The translations under genes and the position numbers were made by a program. 33,223 nt of DNA from Betaproteobacteria bacterium. GTDB lineage: Bacteria > Pseudomonadota > Gammaproteobacteria > Burkholderiales > Rhodocyclaceae. The stretch's first letter is position 1, and every line of letters starts with the position of its first letter. The notes under the pieces were generated by a model that ran no database searches, was not told where the DNA came from, and saw nothing but the letters and a program-made list of their open reading frames with translations. Location: contig WREP01000028.1 of the NCBI GenBank assembly GCA_009779265.1, positions 1 to 33,223 on the forward strand, written 5' to 3'. This document shows, piece by piece, positions 8,459 to 17,589 of the stretch.

Positions 8459-8486
8459 TTGCATGTACATGTGTACATGATAAACT
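8459..8486 (+). promoter_or_regulatory. Promoter and palindromic operator of the second toxin-antitoxin module
   Basis: A perfect palindrome, CATGTACA (8462-8469) and TGTACATG (8472-8479) around TG, lies between a -35 TTGCAT (8459-8464) and a -10 TAAACT (8481-8486) with 16-nt spacing. This is the expected position for autorepression by the toxin-antitoxin complex. The predicted transcription start, about 7 nt past the -10, falls on or next to the toxin ATG at 8493. Confidence 0.7.
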
Positions 8487-8492
8487 CATCAT

Positions 8493-8921
8493 ATGTCCAG
8501 ACAAATCGTGATTGACGCCAGCGCCGTGATCGCCACGCTTTTGCGGGAAAACAGCGCGGCAGCCATCCTCGAGGCGACGGCGGGCGCGGAATTGATAAGT
8601 CCGGCCTCCCTGCCCTATGAGGTGACCAACGCGCTCTCCGGGCGGATGCGGCGCTCAGCCGCCGACCCGCAACGTCTGGCGCCCGCGCATGCCGGGCAGG
8701 CATGGACGTTGTTCATGCGGGCGGACATTACCCTGTATCCCGTGGACAATGCCCGCCATGCCAGCGCGCTCGCCATTGCGGGAGCGCAAGGCATTTACTG
8801 CTATGACGCTTATCTCATCGCACTGGCGCTGGCAAAAGATGCGCCGTTGCTGACCCTGGACAAGGGCCAGCAACGGACAGCCGCCGCGATGGGCGTACAG
8901 ATCGTTTCCTTGGAGGGCTAG
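8493..8921 (+). CDS. PIN-domain toxin (VapC-like), first gene of a reversed TA pair
   Basis: This 142-residue PIN-domain protein carries the acidic quartet of VapC-like RNases: Asp8 (IVIDASAV), Glu43 (YEVTNAL), Asp105 (CYDAYLIALA) and Asp123 (TLDK). The ATG at 8493 is the only start giving the normal MxxxIVIDAS opening. No Shine-Dalgarno sequence precedes it, and the predicted transcript begins at about the ATG itself, so translation may be leaderless. The toxin gene comes before its antitoxin, opposite to the module at 6921-7606. The pair sits between rnr and rlmB on the opposite strand. The catalytic residues appear intact. Confidence 0.9.
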   Translation: MSRQIVIDASAVIATLLRENSAAAILEATAGAELISPASLPYEVTNALSGRMRRSAADPQRLAPAHAGQAWTLFMRADITLYPVDNARHASALAIAGAQGIYCYDAYLIALALAKDAPLLTLDKGQQRTAAAMGVQIVSLEG

Positions 8922-8923
8922 CC

Positions 8924-9151
8924 ATGCGTGCGTACAAGGTCAGCGAGTTTCGGGAAAATTTGGCCGGGGCGCTGGATTTGGCGGAGTCGGAAACCGTCAT
9001 CATCAAGCGCAACGGCAAGCGCTATGAACTGCGCGCGGTGCCGGCACCCGGGAAACACTCCGGCCTCGATGTGGGTTTTGTCCAACTGGACACCCCGCCC
9101 ACCCTGGACAGTATCCTTGAGGACATACGGGCCGGACGGGAACGGCGATAA
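8924..9151 (+). CDS. Phd/YefM-family antitoxin paired with the upstream PIN toxin
   Basis: This 75-residue protein opens MRAYKVSEFRENLAGAL and continues ETVIIKRNGKRYELRAV, the short Phd-type DNA-binding fold. An acidic tail (DSILEDIRAGRERR) is likely to bind the toxin. It starts two nt after the toxin stop. A strong GGAGGG (8912-8917) lies in the end of the toxin gene, 6 nt before the ATG. A good ribosome site for the antitoxin and none for the toxin would favour antitoxin excess. No terminator is evident after it. Confidence 0.85.
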   Translation: MRAYKVSEFRENLAGALDLAESETVIIKRNGKRYELRAVPAPGKHSGLDVGFVQLDTPPTLDSILEDIRAGRERR

Positions 9152-9194
9152 GACCCAGGTAGCTCAAGCCGGAGTGGCGTGGCGAGAGCGGCAT

Positions 9195-9276
9195 GGGTTC
9201 AAAAACTGGATTGCCGCGCTTGCCACGCATCCCCCGGCGCGAAGCGGCGAATCCAGAGATAGCGGCATCTGAACCC
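9195..9276. repeat. Long imperfect inverted repeat between TA module and rnr
   Basis: Nested arms pair across about 80 nt: GGGTTCA (9195-9201) with TGAACCC (9270-9276), CTGGATT (9206-9212) with AATCCAG (9250-9256), and GCCGC (9213-9217) with GCGGC (9244-9248). It occupies most of the gap between the antitoxin stop and the rnr stop. It may end one or both converging transcripts, or be a small dispersed repeat; there is no T-run. Confidence 0.45.
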
Positions 9277-9313
9277 CAAACACTCTGGCGCAACGCCCTA
9301 CCGCCCGCCCGTT

Positions 9314-11746
9314 TCAGCGCCGCCGTTTCGTCTTGCCGCTGGCGGCAGAGGCTGGACGCTTGGCGCTTTTGGCCGGCTTTGCCTTGGCAGCCGCCTTCCG
9401 CGCTTCGGAGGTCTTGGCCGTGGCTTTCTTGGTGGCAGCCTTTTTCGTCGGCGTTTTTTCCGCCGCCGCCTTCTTGCCGGACGTCGCCGCGACCGGCGGC
9501 GCGGCGCTACGGCCCGCTGTTCCCGAACGCGCCTGACCAGCGGGGCGCCGGCCCGTGCCGGGCGTTTCGTCCCGCGCCAGCACGAAATCGATCTTGTTGC
9601 TTTCCAGATCGGCGCGCACCAGGCGGACGCGGACGCGGTCGCCAAGGCGGTAACGCTGGCCGCTTCGCTCGCCGAGCATCTGGTGCTTGATGTTGTCGAA
9701 CTGGAAATAATCCTCGCCCAGATCCGAGACATGCACCAGGCCCTCGATGTAGATGGCGTCGAGGGCGACGAAGATGCCGAAGCCGGTGACGGCCGAGATA
9801 GTGCCATCGAACACTTCGCCGATGCGCTCTTTCATGAAGAAGCACTTGAGCCAGTTTTCGACATCGCGGCTGGCTTCGTCGGCCCGCCGCTCGCTGGCCG
9901 AGCATTGCAGGCCGATGTCGTCCCAAGCGCCGACCGGCGTGTATTTTTCGCCGGCCAGCGCGGCCTTGATCGCCCGGTGCACCAGGAGGTCGGGATAGCG
10001 CCGGATGGGCGAGGTGAAATGCGTGTAGTGCTCGTAGGCCAGGCCGAAGTGGCCGACATTGTCGGGGCTGTACATGGCCTGTTTCAGGGAGCGCAGCATG
10101 ACGGTCTGCAACAACTGGAAATCCGGGCGCGGCTTGACCTTTTCCAGCAGCGCCGCGTAGTCCTTGGCGCGCGGGTCGTCGCCGCCGCCGAGGGCAAGAC
10201 CAAATTCGCCGAGGAAGGCGCGCAGGTTTTTCAATTTTTCCGGGGACGGCCCGGCATGCACGCGGTAGAGGCAGGTCTGCCGGCGCGCGGCGAGAAAGTC
10301 GGAGGCGCAGACATTGGCCGCCAGCATGCATTCCTCGATCAGCCGGTGGGCGTCGTTGCGCACGACCGGCACGATGCTTTCGATCTTGCCCTCGTCGTTG
10401 AACAGCATTTGCGTTTCGCTCGTCTCGAAGTCGATGGCGCCGCGCGCCGCGCGCGCTTTGCGCAGGGCCTGGAAGAGCTTGTGCAGATTGCCGAGATGCG
10501 GCAGCAGCGCCTGATGCGTTTCGCTTTGCGGCTTCGCCTCGCCGGACAACCAGGACCAGACCTGGCCGTAGGTCAGGCGGGCGTGCGAGCGGAATACCGC
10601 CGGATAGAAGCGATAAGCGCCGACTTCACCGCCAGCGCCGATGTTCATGTCGCAGACCAGGGCCAGGCGCTCGACCTCCGGGTTGAGCGAGCAGATGCCG
10701 TTGGAGAGCTTTTCCGGCAGCATGGGAATGACCCGGCGCGGGAAATAGACGGAATTGCCGCGCGCCAGCGCCTCCTTGTCCAGCGCCATGCCCGGCCGCA
10801 CGTAATGCGACACGTCGGCGATGGCGACGATCAGGCGCCAGCCGCGCCCCTTCTTTTCGCAATAAACGGCGTCGTCGAAATCGCGCGCCGTTTCGCCGTC
10901 GATGGTTACCAGCGGCAGCGCCCGCAAATCCTCGCGCCCATCCCGGTCGGCCTTCCTGACCTTGTCCGGCAGCGCCTTGTTCTCGGCCAGCGCCGCTGGC
11001 GAAAACTCGAAAGGCAGGTCGTGCTTGCGCAGCGCGATCTCGATCTCCATGCCCGGATCGGCGTAATTGCCCAGCACCTCGACAATGCGCCCGATCGGCT
11101 GGGAAAACTTGCTCGGCTGCTCGATGATCTCGACCATCACCACCTGGCCGGATTCGGCCTTGAATTTGCTCTTTTTCTCCGGCGGCACCAGGATATCCTG
11201 GGCGATGCGCCGATTCTCCGGCACCACGAAGGCCACGCCATGCTCGACGAAAACACGCCCGACGACGCGCGTGTTGGCTCTTTCCGTCACCTCGACGATG
11301 CCGCCTTCGGGCCGCCCCTTGCGGTCGATGCCGGTAATCCGAACCAGGGCGCGATCACCGTGCAGCACTTTGCCCATCTGGTGCTGGTCGAGAAAAATGT
11401 CGGCGCTGCCATCATCGGGAATCAAGAAGCCATAGCCATCGCGATGGCCCATGATCTTGCCGGCAGTCAGGCTGGCCCGCTCGGGCAGGATGTAAGCGCC
11501 CTTGCGGTTGCGCAGCAATTGCCCCTCGCGCTCCATGGCGCCAAGCCGACGCTGGAAGGCCTCGCGCTCGCCCGCGGCGATGTCGAGCCGGTCGCTCAAT
11601 TCGGCAAAGCCAAGCGGCCGCCCCTCGTCGGCCAGAATCTGCGCCACGTACTCGCGTGACGGCAGCGGATGTTCATAGCGGGCGCGCTCGCGCTCGAAGA
11701 AGGGATCGGCCCGGCGGACCTTCGATGCTTTCTTTTTACTTGACAC
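9314..11746 (-). CDS. rnr: Ribonuclease R, 3'-5' exoribonuclease
   Basis: This 810-residue RNase R degrades structured RNA and takes part in mRNA and rRNA quality control. The order is N-terminal winged helix (about 25-85), cold-shock/OB domains, RNB catalytic domain and S1 domain (about 640-725). The active-site cluster in TIDGETARDFDDAV gives Asp283, Asp289, Asp291 and Asp292, the same spacing as the E. coli catalytic aspartates. A tail of about 80 residues rich in Ala, Lys and Thr, ending KTKRRR, follows the S1 domain. The start codon is GTG at 11746-11744. It lies head to head with the tRNA-Leu gene, and the tRNA promoter -35 overlaps this GTG. The rnr promoter itself is not clear. Confidence 0.96.
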   Translation of the reverse strand: MSSKKKASKVRRADPFFERERARYEHPLPSREYVAQILADEGRPLGFAELSDRLDIAAGEREAFQRRLGAMEREGQLLRNRKGAYILPERASLTAGKIMGHRDGYGFLIPDDGSADIFLDQHQMGKVLHGDRALVRITGIDRKGRPEGGIVEVTERANTRVVGRVFVEHGVAFVVPENRRIAQDILVPPEKKSKFKAESGQVVMVEIIEQPSKFSQPIGRIVEVLGNYADPGMEIEIALRKHDLPFEFSPAALAENKALPDKVRKADRDGREDLRALPLVTIDGETARDFDDAVYCEKKGRGWRLIVAIADVSHYVRPGMALDKEALARGNSVYFPRRVIPMLPEKLSNGICSLNPEVERLALVCDMNIGAGGEVGAYRFYPAVFRSHARLTYGQVWSWLSGEAKPQSETHQALLPHLGNLHKLFQALRKARAARGAIDFETSETQMLFNDEGKIESIVPVVRNDAHRLIEECMLAANVCASDFLAARRQTCLYRVHAGPSPEKLKNLRAFLGEFGLALGGGDDPRAKDYAALLEKVKPRPDFQLLQTVMLRSLKQAMYSPDNVGHFGLAYEHYTHFTSPIRRYPDLLVHRAIKAALAGEKYTPVGAWDDIGLQCSASERRADEASRDVENWLKCFFMKERIGEVFDGTISAVTGFGIFVALDAIYIEGLVHVSDLGEDYFQFDNIKHQMLGERSGQRYRLGDRVRVRLVRADLESNKIDFVLARDETPGTGRRPAGQARSGTAGRSAAPPVAATSGKKAAAEKTPTKKAATKKATAKTSEARKAAAKAKPAKSAKRPASAASGKTKRRR

Positions 11747-11767
11747 TTATTCTTCTTTCTCTAAAAT
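11740..11767 (+). promoter_or_regulatory. Sigma-70 promoter of tRNA-Leu
   Basis: A near-consensus promoter reads TTGACA (11740-11745), 16 nt, TAAAAT (11762-11767). Transcription would start near 11774, about 13 nt before the mature tRNA 5' end. The segment after the -10 (AGCGGC) is GC-rich, as in stringently controlled stable-RNA promoters. The -35 box covers the rnr start codon on the other strand. Confidence 0.75.
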
Positions 11768-11786
11768 AGCGGCTCTTCGCACCTGT

Positions 11787-11871
<85 letters not shown>

Positions 11872-11923
11872 TCAATTCAGCGGGAGTGGATACTAACATC
11901 GTTCCGCAACTGTTACGCAAAAC

Positions 11924-11948
11924 AACCCGGCCTTGTGCCGGGTTTTTT
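11924..11948 (+). terminator. Rho-independent terminator of tRNA-Leu
   Basis: The stem AACCCGGC (11924-11931) and GCCGGGTT (11937-11944) with a five-base loop is followed by a run of T (11943-11948). It lies about 50 nt after the tRNA and isolates it from the lipoprotein gene. Confidence 0.9.
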
Positions 11949-12059
11949 GTTGCCATGCGGCAAGAAGCGCATTCCCGGCCAACGCACGCCATCGCTTCAT
12001 CCACGGCGCACAAGTTCCTGCTGCCATTGATAATTTCTGCCTGCCGGAATGCCCTTGGT

Positions 12060-12089
12060 TTGACAAGTTTTCCAAATTTCAGCGACACT
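12060..12089 (+). promoter_or_regulatory. Tentative promoter of the lipoprotein gene
   Basis: A perfect -35 TTGACA (12060-12065) is present, but the best -10 at 18 nt, GACACT (12084-12089), matches consensus poorly. The gene lies after a strong terminator, so some promoter must exist between 11950 and 12110. The rest of 11949-12110 shows no gene or RNA that I recognise. Confidence 0.3.
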
Positions 12090-12122
12090 AAAGTATTAAA
12101 CAAGGCGTTGAGGGAGGGAAAC

Positions 12123-12677
12123 ATGAACGTAACACTGAAAGTAGCGGCAGCCTTGACCGTGGCGGCAGTAGTCGCCGGGTGTGCCATTCCAAAGCAGGAG
12201 CCGACATCGGTGGCTACGGGCTGCTACCCCTACACCGTGGCTATCTCGGAGCTTTCGTACGGAGAGAACGATAGCAAGAGGATGTCCGATGATACGTGGA
12301 CGGCGGCATGTGACAACAATACCTACAAGTGCAAGCAATCGAGGGGCGGCAAGGTCGAGTGCACGCGGGTGGAAGACAAGAAAAAGCTCGCCGACAAGTC
12401 ATCCTCTCCCATTACGGTGAAGGATCTCGGACTTGGCGCCAAACCCTGTGGCGTATCCGAGCGGATTGCAGCAACGGCATTCTATGCCAAGGTATCCGGC
12501 AGGCGCTCACTGGGGCAGTTGCTTGAGGACGTGGACAACCAGGAAGACGAGATGTCCGCCCCCTACCCTGATATTGCCCGGGATATTGTTCGGGCCGGAT
12601 ATGGCGCCTTGTCTGTGGCAGAAGCGAAAGCAGAGGCAATGGGCTACTGCGTGTTGATGGCGGATCAGGCGCAGTAA
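12123..12677 (+). CDS. Putative lipoprotein of unknown function
   Basis: This 184-residue protein is not one I recognise. A signal peptide MNVTLKVAAALTVAAVVAGC ends in lipobox VAGC, with lipid on Cys20. The mature part contains several further cysteines (GCYPYT, AACDNNTYKC, VECTRV, KPCGVS, GYCVLM), suggesting disulfides in the periplasm, and no obvious repeat or enzyme motif. The ATG at 12123 is supported by the Shine-Dalgarno AGGGAGGGAA (12111-12120); an in-frame start at 11886 would span the tRNA terminator and lose the signal peptide. It stands alone between tRNA-Leu and the converging purA, a location next to a tRNA where accessory genes are common. The function is unknown. Confidence 0.75.
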   Translation: MNVTLKVAAALTVAAVVAGCAIPKQEPTSVATGCYPYTVAISELSYGENDSKRMSDDTWTAACDNNTYKCKQSRGGKVECTRVEDKKKLADKSSSPITVKDLGLGAKPCGVSERIAATAFYAKVSGRRSLGQLLEDVDNQEDEMSAPYPDIARDIVRAGYGALSVAEAKAEAMGYCVLMADQAQ

Positions 12678-12707
12678 AGCCAGCCGCGTTTAGCGGCAGT
12701 GCCTTGT

Positions 12708-12729
12708 ACCGCCGGCCGATGCCGGCGGT
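12708..12729. terminator. Hairpin between converging lipoprotein gene and purA
   Basis: Arms ACCGCCGGC (12708-12716) and GCCGGCGGT (12721-12729) form a perfect 9-bp stem with loop CGAT. It lies in the 77-nt gap between two converging genes and could end transcripts from both sides. The T-runs are short (TTGT on plus), so its efficiency is uncertain. Confidence 0.5.
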
Positions 12730-12754
12730 TGTCTGCCGCGAAACGCAAGGCGGA

Positions 12755-15208
<2,454 letters not shown>

Positions 15209-15212
<4 letters not shown>

Positions 15213-15394
15213 AAAAAAATCAGGATGAGGGTCAGGCCGATCAGCATCGAGGTCAGGCCGATGAAGCGAATCTGCCCGTCCGAAAATTGAACGAGACGAC
15301 GAAAGGTTTCACGCCAGGCGGCCGGGGCGATGAAAGGCATCGCCCCTTCCAGCACCAGCATCAACGCGAATGCCAGCAGCAGCGTCGAGGTCAT
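15209..15394 (-). CDS. Small membrane protein, DUF2065 (YjeT-like)
   Basis: This 61-residue protein has two hydrophobic segments (about residues 4-24 and 43-61) joined by a short charged loop ([21 protein letters not shown]). This is the pattern of the YjeT/DUF2065 family, commonly found next to hflC. It overlaps both neighbours by four bases (hflC stop at 15391, hisZ start at 15212), so it is translationally coupled. Its function is not established; association with the HflKC membrane complex is a guess from position only. Confidence 0.85.
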
Positions 15395-16272
15395 CGGGAA
15401 TTATCGCGGCCGCCGCTCTTCATGTACTTGAAGAAATCGGAGCTGGGATCGACCAGCAGCATGTCGCCCTTGTCGCTGAAACTGCTCCGGTAGGCTTCGA
15501 GACTGCGGTAAAAGGCGTAGAACTCGGGATTCTGGTTGAAGGCGGCGGCATAGATGGCGGTCGCCTTGCCGTCGCCCTCGCCCTTGATCTTCTGGGCGTC
15601 GCGGTAGGCTTCGGCGACGATCACCTCGCGCTGGCGGTCGGCGTCGGCGCGGATTTTCTCGGCTTCGGCGGCGCCTTCCGCGCGCAGTTCGTTGGCGACG
15701 CGCTTGCGCTCGGCCTCCATGCGGCGATACACCGTTTCGCTGACCTCGGTCGGTAATTCGACGCGCTTCAGGCGCACGTCGACGATTTCCACCCCGATGC
15801 GGCGGGCGTCGATATCGGCCTTGACGCGCATTTCTTCCATGATCTTGTCGCGCTCGCCGGAAACCACGTCATGCACGGTGCGCTTGCCGAATTCCTCGCG
15901 CAGCCCGGCATTCACCGTCTGGTTCAGGCGTATGCGCGCGCGCGCCTCGTCGCCATTGACCGAGATGTAGAACAGCTTGGGATCGATGACGCGCCATTTG
16001 ATGAAGAAATCGACCAGCACGTTCTTCTTCTCGGAAGTGATGAAACGTTCCGGCTCGTTGTTGTCCAGCGTGATGATGCGCTTCTCGAAATAGTACACAT
16101 TCTGGATCAGGGGAATCTTGAAGTGCAGGCCCGCCGCATCGACCGGGCGCTTGACCTCGCCCAGTTGTAAAACCAGCGCCCACTGCCGCTGATCGACGGT
16201 AAAAATGGTCATGGCCAGCACCACCAGCACGGCGGCGACGACGAAACCCAGTATGTTCAGACGCGAACTCAT
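15391..16272 (-). CDS. hflC: HflC, membrane SPFH/prohibitin protein, FtsH protease modulator
   Basis: This 293-residue inner-membrane protein has an N-terminal anchor (residues about 7-25, ILGFVVAAVLVVLAMTIFTV), an SPFH/Band-7 domain facing the periplasm (RQWALVLQLGEVKRPV onward) and a long coiled-coil-forming helix (about 180-240, rich in A/E/R). With HflK it builds a large cage around FtsH hexamers that limits degradation of membrane proteins. The start ATG overlaps the hflK stop by one base (TAATG). The length matches the family. Confidence 0.97.
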   Translation of the reverse strand: MSSRLNILGFVVAAVLVVLAMTIFTVDQRQWALVLQLGEVKRPVDAAGLHFKIPLIQNVYYFEKRIITLDNNEPERFITSEKKNVLVDFFIKWRVIDPKLFYISVNGDEARARIRLNQTVNAGLREEFGKRTVHDVVSGERDKIMEEMRVKADIDARRIGVEIVDVRLKRVELPTEVSETVYRRMEAERKRVANELRAEGAAEAEKIRADADRQREVIVAEAYRDAQKIKGEGDGKATAIYAAAFNQNPEFYAFYRSLEAYRSSFSDKGDMLLVDPSSDFFKYMKSGGRDNSR

Positions 16273-17546
16273 TAGCGGCTCTCCCGATCACGCGAGCGCA
16301 ACGAGCTCGACAATTTTCCAGTCTCCACACCCAATGGCCGCTCGATTTGCGGCGGCGCATCGACCGCCAGCGGCGGCGCGCTGCGGCCCGGCAAGCTCAT
16401 GACCTCGCCGGACGACGACAGGGCGGGAAGTCCCGCTGCCGCCTGCATCAGCTTGTCGAGCGGCAGATAGAGCAGGTTGCCCTGGCCCTTGGCATCAATC
16501 AGCACCTTGGTGGTATTGGCGTAAATCTGCTGCATGGTTTCCAGATACAGGCGCTGGCGCGTCACTTCCGGCGCCTTGGCGTATTCGCTGCGAATCTGGC
16601 TGAAGCGCGCGGCATCGCCCTCGGCGGTGGCAATCACGCGCTGCCGGTAGCCCTCGGCCTCCTGAAGCAGACGGGCCGCCGTGCCCCTGGCGCGCGGAAT
16701 CACGTCGTTGGCATGGGCCTGACCTTCGTTGACCTGCCGCTCGCGATCCTGGCCGGCCTTCACCGCGTCATCGAAAGCCGCCTGCACCTGTTCCGGCGGC
16801 TGGGCGTTCTGCATCGTCACCTTGGAAATCTGGATGCCGCTCTTGTAGCGGTCGAGAATCTCCTGCATCAACTGGGCGGCGTGCGTGGCGATCTGCTCGC
16901 GGCCCTCGAAAAGCACGAAATTCATCTGGCTCTTGCCGACAATTTCGCGCACCGCCGACTCGGCGGCGCCCATCACCGCATCGTCGGGATCGCGGTTTTC
17001 AAACAGATACTTCTCTGGATCGTTGAGTATCCATTGCACGGCGAACTGAATATTGATGATGTTCTCGTCATCGGTCAGCATCAGCGCCTCTTTCAGCACC
17101 TTGTTGTTCTGATTGCCGCGATAGCCGATTTCCAGGGTACGCACGCCGGACAGATTGACCAACTCGTTCGACTGGATGGGATAGGGCAAGCGCCAGCGCA
17201 GGCCGGGCTCGGTCGTTTCCTTGAATTTGCCGAATTGCAGCACGATACCGCGCTGCGAGGCATCGACGATGTAAAAGCCGGAAGCCAGCCAGAGCACGAC
17301 GATCAGGCCGAGCAGCAGCCAGATGCCGCCGCCGATGAATTTGGGATTGAGATTGACATGGGGCAGATGCGGTCCATCGCCGCCGCCGTTACCGCCGCCG
17401 CCCTTCTTGCCGAAGGCGGCGTTGAGCTTGCGGTTGAAATCGCGCCACAGCTCTTCCAGATCCGGCGGGCCGTCGCTGGGCCGGCGACCGCCATTGGGTT
17501 TGTTGCCGTCGCCGCCACCGCCCCATTGGGGATCGTTGAGCGACAT
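16272..17546 (-). CDS. hflK: HflK, membrane SPFH protein, FtsH protease modulator
   Basis: This 424-residue partner of HflC has the characteristic Gly/Pro/Asn-rich N-terminal cytoplasmic segment (MSLNDPQWGGGGDG onward), a single transmembrane segment (about 73-92, GGIWLLLGLIVVLWLASGF) and an SPFH domain beginning YIVDASQRGIVLQFG. A helical arm with GQDRERQVNEGQAHANDVIPRARG, a typical HflK motif, follows. The start at 17546 gives the usual N terminus; the frame stays open back to 17744, inside hflX, but that extension has no family character. No clear Shine-Dalgarno is visible, and the gap to hflX is 43 nt. Confidence 0.95.
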   Translation of the reverse strand: MSLNDPQWGGGGDGNKPNGGRRPSDGPPDLEELWRDFNRKLNAAFGKKGGGGNGGGDGPHLPHVNLNPKFIGGGIWLLLGLIVVLWLASGFYIVDASQRGIVLQFGKFKETTEPGLRWRLPYPIQSNELVNLSGVRTLEIGYRGNQNNKVLKEALMLTDDENIINIQFAVQWILNDPEKYLFENRDPDDAVMGAAESAVREIVGKSQMNFVLFEGREQIATHAAQLMQEILDRYKSGIQISKVTMQNAQPPEQVQAAFDDAVKAGQDRERQVNEGQAHANDVIPRARGTAARLLQEAEGYRQRVIATAEGDAARFSQIRSEYAKAPEVTRQRLYLETMQQIYANTTKVLIDAKGQGNLLYLPLDKLMQAAAGLPALSSSGEVMSLPGRSAPPLAVDAPPQIERPLGVETGKLSSSLRSRDRESR

Positions 17547-17589
17547 GAAAATACCGAGTGTTGGAATCATGGGTAGCGGGAATCTTCCG

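Noticed and set aside
11886-12122. Upstream extension of the lipoprotein gene
   Set aside because: It would cross the tRNA-Leu terminator and remove the signal peptide and lipobox; a strong Shine-Dalgarno supports 12123.
11872-12122. Integrated element at the tRNA-Leu 3' end
   Set aside because: No integrase and no second copy of the tRNA end are visible in this window; only a terminator and a single lipoprotein gene follow.
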